From Croceivirga thetidis (GTDB taxonomy: Bacteria; Bacteroidota; Bacteroidia; Flavobacteriales; Flavobacteriaceae): a stretch of 64,000 nucleotides of DNA. The position numbers were made by a program, and so were the translations under genes. Below are positions 1 to 8,567 of this stretch, one piece after another (positions within the stretch are counted from its first letter, which is position 1; each line of letters starts with the position of its first letter). The stretch is taken from positions 1,237,146-1,301,145 of the forward strand of contig NZ_JAAWWL010000001.1 of the NCBI RefSeq assembly GCF_012272815.1. Reading direction: 5' to 3'. The notes under the pieces are model-generated. The model saw only the letters and a list, made by a program, of their open reading frames with translations. It had not been told where the DNA came from and searched no databases.

Positions 1-45
1 CTCTTGGTACAAGGTAAGAATCTGTTTAGTGGAACGGGAGTATGA
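1..45 (+). CDS. Possible 3' end of an upstream gene (partial)
   Basis: Frame 1 is open from the window edge to a TGA at 43-45 and would end a protein with ...NLFSGTGV. Another frame is also open to about 67, so the assignment is weak. The fragment is too short to name a family. Confidence 0.2.
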   Translation, partial: LLVQGKNLFSGTGV

Positions 46-108
46 ATTTAACTGTAGCACAGTGTAGCATAGATTTTTTTTGCGATCTTCGCAGAAAAAT
101 TGAATAGC

Positions 109-1782
109 ATGAAATCCAATTTAAAGTTTTCCGCTTTAGAAAGAGAAACTTCCATCTCCCAACTACGAGACGAAACTTTTGATTTGGTCGTGATTGGAGG
201 AGGTATTACCGGTGCAGGTATAGCCTTGGATGCATCTTCAAGAGGCATGAAGGTTGCCCTTTTGGAAAAAGGGGATTTCGCCTCTGGTACCAGCAGTAAG
301 TCTACCAAATTGATTCATGGAGGACTGCGATACCTTAAGCAATTTGATTTCTGGCTTGTTAAAGAAGTGGGTTCAGAAAGGGCCATCGTTCATAAACTGG
401 CACCACATCTGGTATTGCCCGAGAAGATGCTATTACCTTTAATTGAAGGTGGAAGCTACGGCAAATGGCTAACTTCAATAGGATTGAAAGTGTATGATAT
501 TCTTGCGCAGGTTACTGGTGATGACAAGCGTCAAATGTTGGAGAAAAAGCAAGCACTTAAAAAAGAACCCTTGCTACCCAAGAAAATTTTGAATGGAGCT
601 GGCTATTATGCAGAATATCGTACAGATGACGCCCGACTCACCATTGAGAATATAAAGACGAGCCTGAATTACGGTACAATTGCTTTGAATTATGCCGAGG
701 TTGATGATTTCTTATATGAGGATGATAAGGTTGCTGGTGTTCGAGCCAACGACCTAATTGGTAAAACCTCTTTTGAGGTTAAGTCCAAATATGTAATTAG
801 TGCTGCAGGTCCTTGGGTGGATGAGTTACGCTCTAAGAATAATTCCAAAAAGGGCAAACGACTTCATTTAACCAAAGGAGTACACTTAGTATTCCCTTTT
901 GAAAAATTACCGGTTAAGCAATCGGTCTATTTTGACATACCTGATGGTCGAATGATGTTCGCTATACCAAGGGGAAAAATAACTTATATAGGTACTACTG
1001 ATACCAACTTTAACCTTGATAAAGATGATGTCCGTACAGATTTGGCAGATGCAATTTACCTAATCTCTGCAGTGAATAATATGTTCCCTGATATCCATTT
1101 AGAAATGGAAGACATCATATCGTCTTGGGCCGGCTTGCGTCCGTTGATCCATGAAGAAGGTAAATCTGCTTCAGAATTGTCTAGAAAGGATGAAATATTT
1201 ACTTCGGATAGTGGTCTAATCAGTATTGCGGGAGGCAAATTAACCGGTTATCGTAAAATGGCTGAACGTGTTGTCAACAGGGTTGCCAAAAAATTTGAAG
1301 AAGAACAGAACACCAAATTTGAAGACTGTTCCACCGATAAAATTCCACTTTGTGGCAATGATTTCAAAAAGTTTAAGCACGTAGAAAAATACATCAAAGA
1401 AGTTTACCAAGTATTGAAAGAAGATGGCTTCTCAAAGTACGATGCATGGTATTTGGTAACCACATACGGTAAGCAAACCGAGCAAATACTCGAAGGATAT
1501 AAAAGCTTTAAAAATAAAGATGGCCATTTACGAATGTTGCGTTCTGAGTTACGTTTTGGAATTGAAAATGAAATGGTAACCAGTCCTTTGGATTTCTTTA
1601 TTCGCAGAACGGGGCGCTTATATTTTGACATTGATAGTATCCGTAAATACCTGGAGCCGGTACTTCAAGATTTCAAAGAAATTTTTGGATACGGCGAGAG
1701 CGAAATAAAGTCTTTTAGACAGCGTATTGAACATGAACTAGAAATACACTCCAATTTTTCTATGGAGGGGCAAAAGGCTTAA
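109..1782 (+). CDS. glpD: Glycerol-3-phosphate dehydrogenase, FAD-dependent (respiratory)
   Basis: Oxidises sn-glycerol 3-phosphate to dihydroxyacetone phosphate and passes electrons to the quinone pool at the inner membrane. The 557-residue length is normal for the family. An N-terminal FAD-binding GGGITG lies at residues 30-35, followed by the DAO-family stretch KLIHGGLRYL, and the C-terminal cap domain contains RRTGRLYF. I use the ATG at 109; an in-frame TTG at 100 is less likely. The stop codon overlaps that of the convergent gpsA, so the two enzymes that interconvert the same metabolite face each other. Family assignment is very safe; expression is unknown. Confidence 0.95.
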   Translation: MKSNLKFSALERETSISQLRDETFDLVVIGGGITGAGIALDASSRGMKVALLEKGDFASGTSSKSTKLIHGGLRYLKQFDFWLVKEVGSERAIVHKLAPHLVLPEKMLLPLIEGGSYGKWLTSIGLKVYDILAQVTGDDKRQMLEKKQALKKEPLLPKKILNGAGYYAEYRTDDARLTIENIKTSLNYGTIALNYAEVDDFLYEDDKVAGVRANDLIGKTSFEVKSKYVISAAGPWVDELRSKNNSKKGKRLHLTKGVHLVFPFEKLPVKQSVYFDIPDGRMMFAIPRGKITYIGTTDTNFNLDKDDVRTDLADAIYLISAVNNMFPDIHLEMEDIISSWAGLRPLIHEEGKSASELSRKDEIFTSDSGLISIAGGKLTGYRKMAERVVNRVAKKFEEEQNTKFEDCSTDKIPLCGNDFKKFKHVEKYIKEVYQVLKEDGFSKYDAWYLVTTYGKQTEQILEGYKSFKNKDGHLRMLRSELRFGIENEMVTSPLDFFIRRTGRLYFDIDSIRKYLEPVLQDFKEIFGYGESEIKSFRQRIEHELEIHSNFSMEGQKA

Positions 1783-2780
1783 TCTAATTTCTCGGTCAAT
1801 TTCTCAAATGTCTTTTTGGGGTCTTTATGTTCATAAAGAATTTTATGGACAGCGTTGATAATGGGCGTTTTTGATTTTCGCTCCAATTTCGCTATTAATG
1901 CTTGTGCGCTTTTGGTAGCATAATACCCTTCAGCAACCATTTTCATTTCGAGCATGGCACTTTTGACTGTATAACCTTTACCTATCATTGTTCCAAACAT
2001 TCGATTGCGACTAAAGCTTGAATATCCTGTAACTAATAAATCACCCAAATAAGCCGAATTATTAATGTTTCGCTTCATTTTATAGATACGGTCGATGAAT
2101 CTTTTCATTTCGCGAATGGCATTACTCATTAATACGCTTTGAAAATTATCGCCATAACCAAGGCCGTTGGCGATACCAGCAGCTATAGCATAAATATTTT
2201 TCAACATCGCCGCGTATTCGGTTCCAATGATATCATCAGATACCTTAGTTCTTATGTATTTGTTCTTTAAGACATTTGCTAAATTTTCAGCTTTATCTTC
2301 ATCAGCACATGCAATTGTGAGGTAAGATAGACGTTCAAGTGCAACCTCTTCAGCATGACAAGGACCTGTTATAACACCAATATTGGTAAAGGGCACATTA
2401 TGTTTTTTATGAAAGTGTTCACCTACGATTAAACCAGTTTCTGGAACAATACCCTTAATAGCTGAAAACACTGTTTGTTCTTTGATTGGAACGGTCATTT
2501 TCTCCAATTCACTATATAAGAATGCCGATGGTATGGCAAAAATCAGTACATCTGAAGATTCAGCCACCTCATTTATATCACTTGTAAGTTCGAGTAAATC
2601 AAGATGTAATTCAACCGAACTTAGATAATTAGGGTTGTGACTTTCTTTTTTGATATGCTCAATTGCGTATTCACTCCTCATATACCAGTGCACTTTAGTA
2701 TTATTTTCAGTAATGATTTTAACCAATGCGGTTGCCCAACTACCACCCCCTATAACACCAATTTGTACTCCGTTTTTCAT
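1779..2780 (-). CDS. gpsA: NAD(P)-dependent glycerol-3-phosphate dehydrogenase
   Basis: Soluble enzyme that reduces dihydroxyacetone phosphate to sn-glycerol 3-phosphate for phospholipid synthesis. At 333 residues it is full length. A Rossmann nucleotide-binding loop GGGSWA is at residues 11-16, and the conserved catalytic-site lysine is K194 in AAMLKNIYAIA. It is transcribed toward glpD and its TAA overlaps the glpD TAA inside the palindromic TTAA at 1779-1782, so there is no room for a terminator between them. The upstream 126 bp is shared with the divergent lipoprotein gene at 2907. Confidence 0.95.
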   Translation of the reverse strand: MKNGVQIGVIGGGSWATALVKIITENNTKVHWYMRSEYAIEHIKKESHNPNYLSSVELHLDLLELTSDINEVAESSDVLIFAIPSAFLYSELEKMTVPIKEQTVFSAIKGIVPETGLIVGEHFHKKHNVPFTNIGVITGPCHAEEVALERLSYLTIACADEDKAENLANVLKNKYIRTKVSDDIIGTEYAAMLKNIYAIAAGIANGLGYGDNFQSVLMSNAIREMKRFIDRIYKMKRNINNSAYLGDLLVTGYSSFSRNRMFGTMIGKGYTVKSAMLEMKMVAEGYYATKSAQALIAKLERKSKTPIINAVHKILYEHKDPKKTFEKLTEKLD

Positions 2781-2906
2781 CTAATTCTAATACGAATCAA
2801 AGGTAAGCTTCTAATTATTTCTAACATTAATAACTGATTATCAGGGATTTATAAAATTTGGCACAACTCTTGAAATATTCCTTATGAATCAGAAAACCAA
2901 GAAGTT

Positions 2907-3824
2907 ATGAGAGCAAAAAAATTACTATTCGCAGTATTTGGAATTACACTTTTAGCAAGTTCATGTTATACCGAAGTTATTTTGGATGATGATATTATCG
3001 TAAGCTCGGCAATTGAAACTGACCTCGCATTACAATCCTATGATTTGTGGTATATAGATTTAAATGCGACCCAGGGTTCTGGAGAGGTACCCTTCATGGA
3101 GCGCGCCTTTACTTTATCATTCGTAAATGGGTTGGTTTATGCCAACAATAATATGGTCGGGTTTGGAAAAACTGGTGACGGATTAGGAATCGACGTTGGT
3201 GCGTATTCAACATTTAGTGGTGTTGTGGATTTGGACCATGACATCGATGGTGCCTGGACTTTTGATGTATACGCTATAAACAATAGAACATTGGAGCTAT
3301 ATAACCGTAGAACAAATACTTCCTATTTTTTAAATGGGTATCAAACTCGAAATTTTGACTATGATAGGCTGTTCTATGAAAATTTGGACTATTTCCTTCA
3401 AGAATATGAAGTCTGGGAGAAAAGCTATACCAGCGAAATTGGTGCAGTGAATGAATTTGATGAGGAGAATTTTTTGCGATTTTTTCCTGATAATGGAGGT
3501 TACTTTCAATCTTCTGTAGATTCTCCTGGTACCCCAATAAGCAGTTTACAGTGGGATTATGAAGGTGATTACGGTGTTTTCGATACCAATGATGCTACAT
3601 TGAAAACTTTAACACTCGATTATGACTACCTGGGCAATGATTACTTTGAGCTCTACGTTATTAATGACAGTACAATCGAATTGTATCACGTACCTAGCGA
3701 AACGATATATGAATTCACAGGTAGAGGGTACATTCAATACCTGAAGTCAGTTGATAAAGTTGGCAAGAAGCGGTCTAAGGTCAAAAACAAAAAAATGAAC
3801 GTTTCGCGCAAACGAAAAATGTAA
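2907..3824 (+). CDS. Hypothetical acidic lipoprotein
   Basis: A 305-residue protein that I do not recognise. It begins with a lipoprotein signal: positively charged MRAKK, a hydrophobic core, and the lipobox-like LASSC with Cys20. The mature part is rich in Asp, Tyr and Phe. Two regions resemble each other, each with a D(Y/F)D(Y/R)L block followed by LYNRRT or LYHVPS, which suggests an internal duplication of a beta-rich unit. The C-terminus is strongly basic (KKRSKVKNKKMNVSRKRKM), which is odd for an otherwise acidic protein. An 8-codon ORF (2884-2910) overlaps the start codon. A structured 3' region and terminator follow. Confidence 0.7.
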   Translation: MRAKKLLFAVFGITLLASSCYTEVILDDDIIVSSAIETDLALQSYDLWYIDLNATQGSGEVPFMERAFTLSFVNGLVYANNNMVGFGKTGDGLGIDVGAYSTFSGVVDLDHDIDGAWTFDVYAINNRTLELYNRRTNTSYFLNGYQTRNFDYDRLFYENLDYFLQEYEVWEKSYTSEIGAVNEFDEENFLRFFPDNGGYFQSSVDSPGTPISSLQWDYEGDYGVFDTNDATLKTLTLDYDYLGNDYFELYVINDSTIELYHVPSETIYEFTGRGYIQYLKSVDKVGKKRSKVKNKKMNVSRKRKM

Positions 3825-3833
3825 GAATTAGCA

Positions 3834-3848
3834 ACAGTCTACGACTGT
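3834..3848 (+). other. Small hairpin downstream of the lipoprotein gene
   Basis: ACAGTC (3834-3839) and GACTGT (3843-3848) form a perfect 6-bp stem with a 3-nt loop, ten bases after the stop codon. It is the first part of an arrangement also seen near 40.8 kb: hairpin, AU-rich stretch, shared 17-mer, terminator. Confidence 0.45.
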
Positions 3849-3864
3849 AATACTATAAAAGTTT

Positions 3865-3881
3865 TTTGGTTGGTTATTTAG
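3865..3881 (+). repeat. 17-nt element shared with 40851-40867, copy 1
   Basis: TTTGGTTGGTTATTTAG occurs here and again, identically, at 40851-40867. Both copies sit 4-8 nt before the stem of an intrinsic terminator downstream of unrelated genes. An exact 17-nt match in the same position relative to a terminator is unlikely by chance in 64 kb. Function is unknown. Confidence 0.6.
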
Positions 3882-3888
3882 TTAGAAT

Positions 3889-3923
3889 CGCCTCGGAGCA
3901 ATTTGCTCGAGGCGGTTTTTTTT
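3889..3923 (+). terminator. Intrinsic terminator after the lipoprotein gene
   Basis: CGCCTCGGAGCAA pairs with TTGCTCGAGGCG with one bulged base, followed by a run of nine T. The T-run reaches the stop codon of the convergent araC-type gene. Confidence 0.85.
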
Positions 3924-4761
3924 ATAATCTTTTTTTGAATGTTGACGGGTTTTCTCCGGTTACTTTTTTGAATACCCTTGTAAAATAGGATAGGCTTTCA
4001 AAACCAGATTCGTAAAACGTTTCTGTAATGTTCTTTCCGGAAAGGAGCAGTCGTTTTGCTTGGGTAATTCGGTATTGGTTTAAGAAATTTGTGAAGGTGG
4101 TTCCTGACTCCTTTTTAAAATATCTGCAGAAGGCCTCATTGCTCAAATTCAGAATACTTGAGGCTTCATCAACACTAATTTTTCGCTTGTAATTCGCACT
4201 TATGAATTCATATATTTTTTGAAGGCGTAATTGTTTGTTCTTAAGTTTTTCAGATACAATTGGTTTTTCATGCAGCAATTCAAATTCATTCGATTCTGAT
4301 AACTCTTTCAGAATGCCAAAAACTTCAAGTAGCTGGTCAAAAGAATCCATACTGTAAAGTTTCTTCATCCGTTTGCCAATTTTGGCTTTGGTATTTCCGT
4401 AATACGCAATTCCATGCTGTGAATTTTCCAGGGTCTTACCAATTTCAGGTAACTCTGATATTTGAGGCAGCACAGTTTTACAAAATTGGGTGTCAAAGTG
4501 AAGTACTTCTTTGCGATATGCTGTTTTTATGCCGTAGTCAAAGTTTAAATGGGGAACATAAGAACCTATTAGTACAAGATCACTGCTTTTAAAATTTGAA
4601 ATATGTTCACCGACATGACGCGTACCGTCTGCACCTTCTATATATACCAATTCATACTCAGGATGAAAATGCCAAAAAAAAAGATCGTTCAATTTAGGGT
4701 CGTGCAATAACCGAAATGAACGCTGTTCATTTGGATGAATATTTTCTAATTGAACTTTCAT
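3922..4761 (-). CDS. AraC family transcriptional regulator with cupin sensor domain
   Basis: A 279-residue regulator. The N-terminal half (about 20-110) reads as a cupin-type ligand domain (FFWHFHPEYELVYIEG, DLVLIGSYVPH). The C-terminal half (about 175-279) holds the two helix-turn-helix motifs of AraC proteins (VDEASSILNLSNEAFCRYFKK and the final YESGFESLSYFTRVFKKVTG). It is divergent from the dioxygenase-symporter-SDR-Dabb cassette across a 283-bp gap with palindromes and a good promoter, so I infer it senses the substrate of that cassette and controls it. Cupin-AraC proteins of this type commonly sense sugars or small organic acids; the ligand here cannot be read from sequence. Confidence 0.9.
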   Translation of the reverse strand: MKVQLENIHPNEQRSFRLLHDPKLNDLFFWHFHPEYELVYIEGADGTRHVGEHISNFKSSDLVLIGSYVPHLNFDYGIKTAYRKEVLHFDTQFCKTVLPQISELPEIGKTLENSQHGIAYYGNTKAKIGKRMKKLYSMDSFDQLLEVFGILKELSESNEFELLHEKPIVSEKLKNKQLRLQKIYEFISANYKRKISVDEASSILNLSNEAFCRYFKKESGTTFTNFLNQYRITQAKRLLLSGKNITETFYESGFESLSYFTRVFKKVTGENPSTFKKRL

Positions 4762-4766
4762 GTCTT

Positions 4767-4809
4767 TAAAATTTTTAACTGGCTATAATTAGTTTATTTA
4801 AAAATTTTA
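4767..4809. promoter_or_regulatory. AT-rich inverted repeat in the AraC leader
   Basis: Perfect 12-bp arms TAAAATTTTTAA (4767-4778) and TTAAAAATTTTA (4798-4809), separated by 19 nt, begin six bases upstream of the regulator's start codon. It could be an operator for autoregulation or a hairpin in the leader. AT richness lowers its weight. Confidence 0.4.
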
Positions 4810-4906
4810 GAACCCATGCGACCACTCGTTACACTCGCTCTCTCATGAATTTATTTTTATCAGTCTACTTTTTGAAGTTTCTGATAAATAACTTCATTTT
4901 CGTTTA

Positions 4907-4920
4907 ATTTTAATTAAAAT
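4907..4920. promoter_or_regulatory. 14-bp perfect palindrome upstream of the PhyH cassette
   Basis: ATTTTAATTAAAAT is a perfect palindrome about 65 bp upstream of the predicted -33 box of the dioxygenase gene. It is a candidate regulator site, but it is all A/T. Confidence 0.35.
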
Positions 4921-4985
4921 AACAAAAATAAACTCAAAAATAGATTAAAATATCAATATAGTTCAAATTTCTGTCAAAATCCTTC

Positions 4986-5016
4986 TTGAAATAGGATGTT
5001 TTCGCATATAGTTTTG
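4986..5016 (+). promoter_or_regulatory. Bacteroidota promoter for the PhyH-SSS-SDR-Dabb cassette
   Basis: A TTG at 4986-4988 and TAGTTTTG at 5009-5016 are spaced by 20 nt and match the TTG/TAnnTTTG consensus exactly. The predicted start site is near 5022, giving a leader of about 22 nt. Confidence 0.65.
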
Positions 5017-5044
5017 TCCAAGAAATAATTAAAAAGTAAGCGAT

Positions 5045-6016
5045 ATGAATCAAGATGTAAATGTAGAAATGGCCAATAAGGCGCATGAAGAGATACCTGG
5101 AAATCCATCGACTGCTACAAGTAGTAAGATAAGATTGAATGATAGAAGTAACGGAGAGCCATTACGTGTTTTATCTGAGGAAGACTGGAACTTTTGGATT
5201 CATAACGGATATATAGTTATAAAAAACGCCATCCCTAGAGAACAGGCAAAAGCAACAGCAGAATTTCTATGGGAGTTTGATGAGAAGGATCCGAATAATC
5301 CAGAAACATGGTATGCAGCTCCAAGAGCCGAAATGAAGATGAAAGAATTGACCGGAACGGGCATGGTTGAAGTCTACAACAACCAATTTCTGTGGGATAA
5401 TAGACAAATGCAACGGGTATATGATGCCTTTGTAGACGTTTGGGGCACTGAAAAGTTATGGGTTACCATTGATCGCGCCAATCTCAATTTCCCACAAAGA
5501 CCTGGTGAAAATAAAAAAGGATTTATTCACTGGGATTATGATCCAGAAACCAAGCCGCAAAATGTTCAAGGTGTATTGGCCTTGGCCGACCAAACTGATG
5601 AAAACATGGGGGGCTTTCAATGCATACCCTGGTTGTATAGAAACTATGAAACCTGGAAGCTCACCCAACCTGAAGACAGAGACCATTTTCAACCAGATGT
5701 AACCGGTTTGGAAAATAGAATCGAAAAAGTAAAAATGGAAGCAGGTGATTTGTTGATTTTTAATAGTACCCAACCACATGGTATTCGTCCAAACAAATCT
5801 GGTGATAAAGTACGGATTGCGCAGTACATATCAATGATGCCCGCAGAAGAGGATAATCAAGAAATGCGCGATTGGAGAATTCACTCTTGGAAAAATAGGG
5901 TTGCCCCAGAAGGGTATGCTTTCCCAGGTGATCCACGAAATTGGGAGCAAACCAAATATGATACCGCAAAACTTACCGAACTCGGAGAAAAACTATTAGG
6001 TTTGAAAAATTGGTAA
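5045..6016 (+). CDS. Phytanoyl-CoA dioxygenase (PhyH) family oxygenase
   Basis: A 323-residue member of the Fe(II)/2-oxoglutarate-dependent oxygenases, which hydroxylate a substrate while decarboxylating 2-oxoglutarate. The facial triad is visible: H162 and D164 in IHWDYD, and the distal H245 in QPHGIRPN, followed by R257 that would hold 2-oxoglutarate. There is no signal peptide, so it is probably cytoplasmic. It opens a same-strand run with a sodium symporter, an SDR and a Dabb protein, all downstream of a divergent AraC regulator, which suggests it oxidises the imported compound. Family members act on many substrates besides phytanoyl-CoA, including small polar molecules; the substrate here is unknown. 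Confidence 0.85.
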   Translation: MNQDVNVEMANKAHEEIPGNPSTATSSKIRLNDRSNGEPLRVLSEEDWNFWIHNGYIVIKNAIPREQAKATAEFLWEFDEKDPNNPETWYAAPRAEMKMKELTGTGMVEVYNNQFLWDNRQMQRVYDAFVDVWGTEKLWVTIDRANLNFPQRPGENKKGFIHWDYDPETKPQNVQGVLALADQTDENMGGFQCIPWLYRNYETWKLTQPEDRDHFQPDVTGLENRIEKVKMEAGDLLIFNSTQPHGIRPNKSGDKVRIAQYISMMPAEEDNQEMRDWRIHSWKNRVAPEGYAFPGDPRNWEQTKYDTAKLTELGEKLLGLKNW

Positions 6017-6075
6017 TCAAAAAACCAAGTTAATTGAAGTGTTTAAATGCACTTCTCCAACCAAACCTTAACTAT

Positions 6076-7746
6076 ATGAGTTCTACAATGAGTATTTGGG
6101 ATATTGGGATTATCCTATTCTATTTTGCCATAATTCTTTGGATTGCTAAATGGGCATCAAAAGGAAATAAAGAAGGAAGTGCCACTGACTATTTTCTAGC
6201 CGGTAAAAACCAAGGCTGGTTGGTAGTTGGGGCTTCCCTTTTTGCGTCGAATATCGGTTCTGAGATAATTCTTGGGGTTTCCGGTGCGGGAGCAAGGGCC
6301 AATATGCCCATGGCCAATTTTGAAATTATTGCATCTCTGGTGTTGATTCTTTTAGGTTGGGTCTTCGTTCCTTTTTATCTAAGAACAGGAGTGTATACGA
6401 TGCCCGAATTCTTGGAGAAAAGATATTCAAAGGCCTGTAGAAATTACTTATCGGTAGTTTCAATTCTAGCCTATGTTATTACCAAGATTTCACTGATAAT
6501 ATTTGCGGGAGCTTTGGTTTTTGAAACTATCGGTGTTCCGTTTTGGACAGGAGCAATAATAACAGTTATCGCTACTGGTTTTTATACTGTTTTGGGGGGT
6601 CTCAAGGCTGTTATTTATACTGATATGGTTCAAGCGGTCATCTTATTGCTTGGAACTATTGCCGTCACGTCTTTCGGTCTGTATCAACTAGGGGGCTGGA
6701 GTGGACTTATGAGTACTTTAGAAGTAGCTGCCCAAACGCCCGGCAATCCTCCAGCGGAACGTTTCTTCAACCTTTGGCGGCCAATGTCCGATACGGAATA
6801 TCCTTGGACTGGAATGCTCTTCGGAGCACCCATTTTAGGCGTTTGGTATTGGTGTACAGATCAATACATCGTACAGCGCACGCTCTCTGCAAAAGATGAA
6901 TCGAATGCTCGAAAAGGAGCTTTGTTTGCAGGGTATCTAAAGTTGTTACCTGTTTTCATCTTTTTTATTCCAGGGGTTATTGCCTATGCGTTGCTCCAAA
7001 ATGGTGAAATTAATTTTGCTTTGGACAATGCAGATCAGGCACTGCCAACCATGATTACAAATTTCTTGCCTGTGGGGCTTAAAGGATTGGCCATTGCTGG
7101 ATTGCTGGCTGCATTGATGAGCTCGCTTTCATCAGCTTTTAATTCAAGTTCAACATTGTTGACCATTGATTTCTATAAACAATACCGTCCCAATTCGAGT
7201 GATAAAAGTTTGGTTCGATTTGGGCAACTTGCAACTATCATTCTTGTAATCGTTAGTTTGGGATGGATTCCATTTATGAGAGCCCTTATGGGCGGAGGTA
7301 TTTTTCATTATTTACAGAGTGTACAAGCGTATATTTCGCCACCTATTGCTGCTGTATTCTTGTTTGGGTTGTTCTATAAATGGATAAATGCAAAAGGCGC
7401 AATAGTTGCCTTATGGTCAGGATTTATTATTGGCATTTTAAGGTTGGTGACTGAATTTATGGCAAATGAAGGTATTCTTCAGGTGACTAATGGCACCTTA
7501 CTGGCCTATTTTTTAGAGATAAACTTTCTGCATTTTGCTTTGGTCTTATTTATTTTCTGTGCCTTAGTTCTTGCCTTTGTCAGTCGATTCGGTAAACCCA
7601 AATCTGACGAAGAATTGGCCTTGGTGACTTTTCAGAATAAAAAGTCAAAATTCAAATGGTCCCAAGATGCTACTTTAACGGTTCTATTAGTGGTTTTTGT
7701 ACTGGTTTTATGGGCACTATTCAGTCCGTTAGGTTTAGCAGGATAG
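6076..7746 (+). CDS. Sodium:solute symporter (SSS family)
   Basis: A 556-residue inner-membrane protein with about 14 hydrophobic segments, which uses the sodium gradient for uptake. The family stretch SNIGSEIILGVSGAGARANM follows the first segments, and WWCTDQ-like WYWCTDQYIVQRTLSAK is typical of the sugar/inositol branch (SGLT-like). I start at the ATG at 6076; an upstream TTG at 6034 would add a non-hydrophobic tail with no support. It lies 59 bp after the dioxygenase and 3 bp before the SDR, so it is very likely co-transcribed and brings in the pathway substrate. Sugar-like substrates fit this branch, but this is inference. Confidence 0.88.
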   Translation: MSSTMSIWDIGIILFYFAIILWIAKWASKGNKEGSATDYFLAGKNQGWLVVGASLFASNIGSEIILGVSGAGARANMPMANFEIIASLVLILLGWVFVPFYLRTGVYTMPEFLEKRYSKACRNYLSVVSILAYVITKISLIIFAGALVFETIGVPFWTGAIITVIATGFYTVLGGLKAVIYTDMVQAVILLLGTIAVTSFGLYQLGGWSGLMSTLEVAAQTPGNPPAERFFNLWRPMSDTEYPWTGMLFGAPILGVWYWCTDQYIVQRTLSAKDESNARKGALFAGYLKLLPVFIFFIPGVIAYALLQNGEINFALDNADQALPTMITNFLPVGLKGLAIAGLLAALMSSLSSAFNSSSTLLTIDFYKQYRPNSSDKSLVRFGQLATIILVIVSLGWIPFMRALMGGGIFHYLQSVQAYISPPIAAVFLFGLFYKWINAKGAIVALWSGFIIGILRLVTEFMANEGILQVTNGTLLAYFLEINFLHFALVLFIFCALVLAFVSRFGKPKSDEELALVTFQNKKSKFKWSQDATLTVLLVVFVLVLWALFSPLGLAG

Positions 7747-7749
7747 TTT

Positions 7750-8544
7750 ATGGATTTACAGTTAAAAGGTAAAAAAGCATTTGTTTCGGGTTCAACTGCC
7801 GGTATCGGATTTGCCGCTGCCCGCGCAATGTTAAGGGAAGGCGCTGAAGTTTTAATCAATGGGCGGTCAGAAAAATCGGTTCAAGCCGCACTTTCAAAGC
7901 TGAAAAAGGAATTTCCTCACAACTCCATTACCGGATTTGCTGCTGATTTTGGTGATTTAACACAAACTCAAGACTTGTGTAGTTCAATTGATAATGTAGA
8001 TATTCTGGTAAATAATGTGGGTATCTATAAATCAGAGGACTTCTTTGAAATGGATGATAAGGATTGGTTTGAACAATTTGAAATAAACGTGATGAGTGGT
8101 GTTCGCCTTTCCAGATATTTTCTTCCAAAGATGTTGGATAAAAACTGGGGGCGTATTCTTTTCGTTTCTAGCGAGTGCGCTGAACTGGTTCCGCCAGATT
8201 TATTGGCGTACAGTATGACGAAAACAGCAATGGTCTCTGTCGCAAAAGGACTTGCACAATTAACCAAATCAAGCGGAGTTACAGTCAATTCCATTATGCC
8301 TGGTTCAACCTTATCTGAGGGTGCTGAACAGTTTTTAGAAGATGAAGCGGCAAAATCAGGAAAAACGAAAGAAGTTGTTGAAGCAGATTTCTTTAATGAG
8401 GTGAGAACATCATCCCTTTTGCAGCGATTTGCCACTGTGGAAGAAGTTGCAAGCACAATGACCTATTACTGCAGTCCTTTATCATCAGCAACAAATGGAG
8501 CAGTTGTAAAAGTCGATGGCGGCAGCACGGGCGGTTTGATTTAA
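7750..8544 (+). CDS. SDR family NAD(P)-dependent oxidoreductase
   Basis: A 264-residue classical short-chain dehydrogenase. It has the cofactor loop SGSTAGIG (13-20), NNVG (88-91), N113, catalytic serine in VSSE (S140/S141), and Y154-x-x-x-K158. A C-terminal VDGGSTGG is typical of the FabG-like group. It starts 3 bp after the symporter stop. I infer it oxidises or reduces an alcohol or ketone made from the imported substrate, perhaps after the dioxygenase step. Substrate is unknown. Confidence 0.9.
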   Translation: MDLQLKGKKAFVSGSTAGIGFAAARAMLREGAEVLINGRSEKSVQAALSKLKKEFPHNSITGFAADFGDLTQTQDLCSSIDNVDILVNNVGIYKSEDFFEMDDKDWFEQFEINVMSGVRLSRYFLPKMLDKNWGRILFVSSECAELVPPDLLAYSMTKTAMVSVAKGLAQLTKSSGVTVNSIMPGSTLSEGAEQFLEDEAAKSGKTKEVVEADFFNEVRTSSLLQRFATVEEVASTMTYYCSPLSSATNGAVVKVDGGSTGGLI

Positions 8545-8567
8545 AAAAAAATTAATTAAACAATAAA

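Noticed and set aside
100..108. TTG start for glpD
   Set aside because: The ATG at 109 is nearer to the usual family start and the extra three residues add nothing.
2884..2910. 8-codon ORF overlapping the start of the lipoprotein gene
   Set aside because: Too short to support as a leader peptide; no regulatory codon run and no competing hairpins seen.
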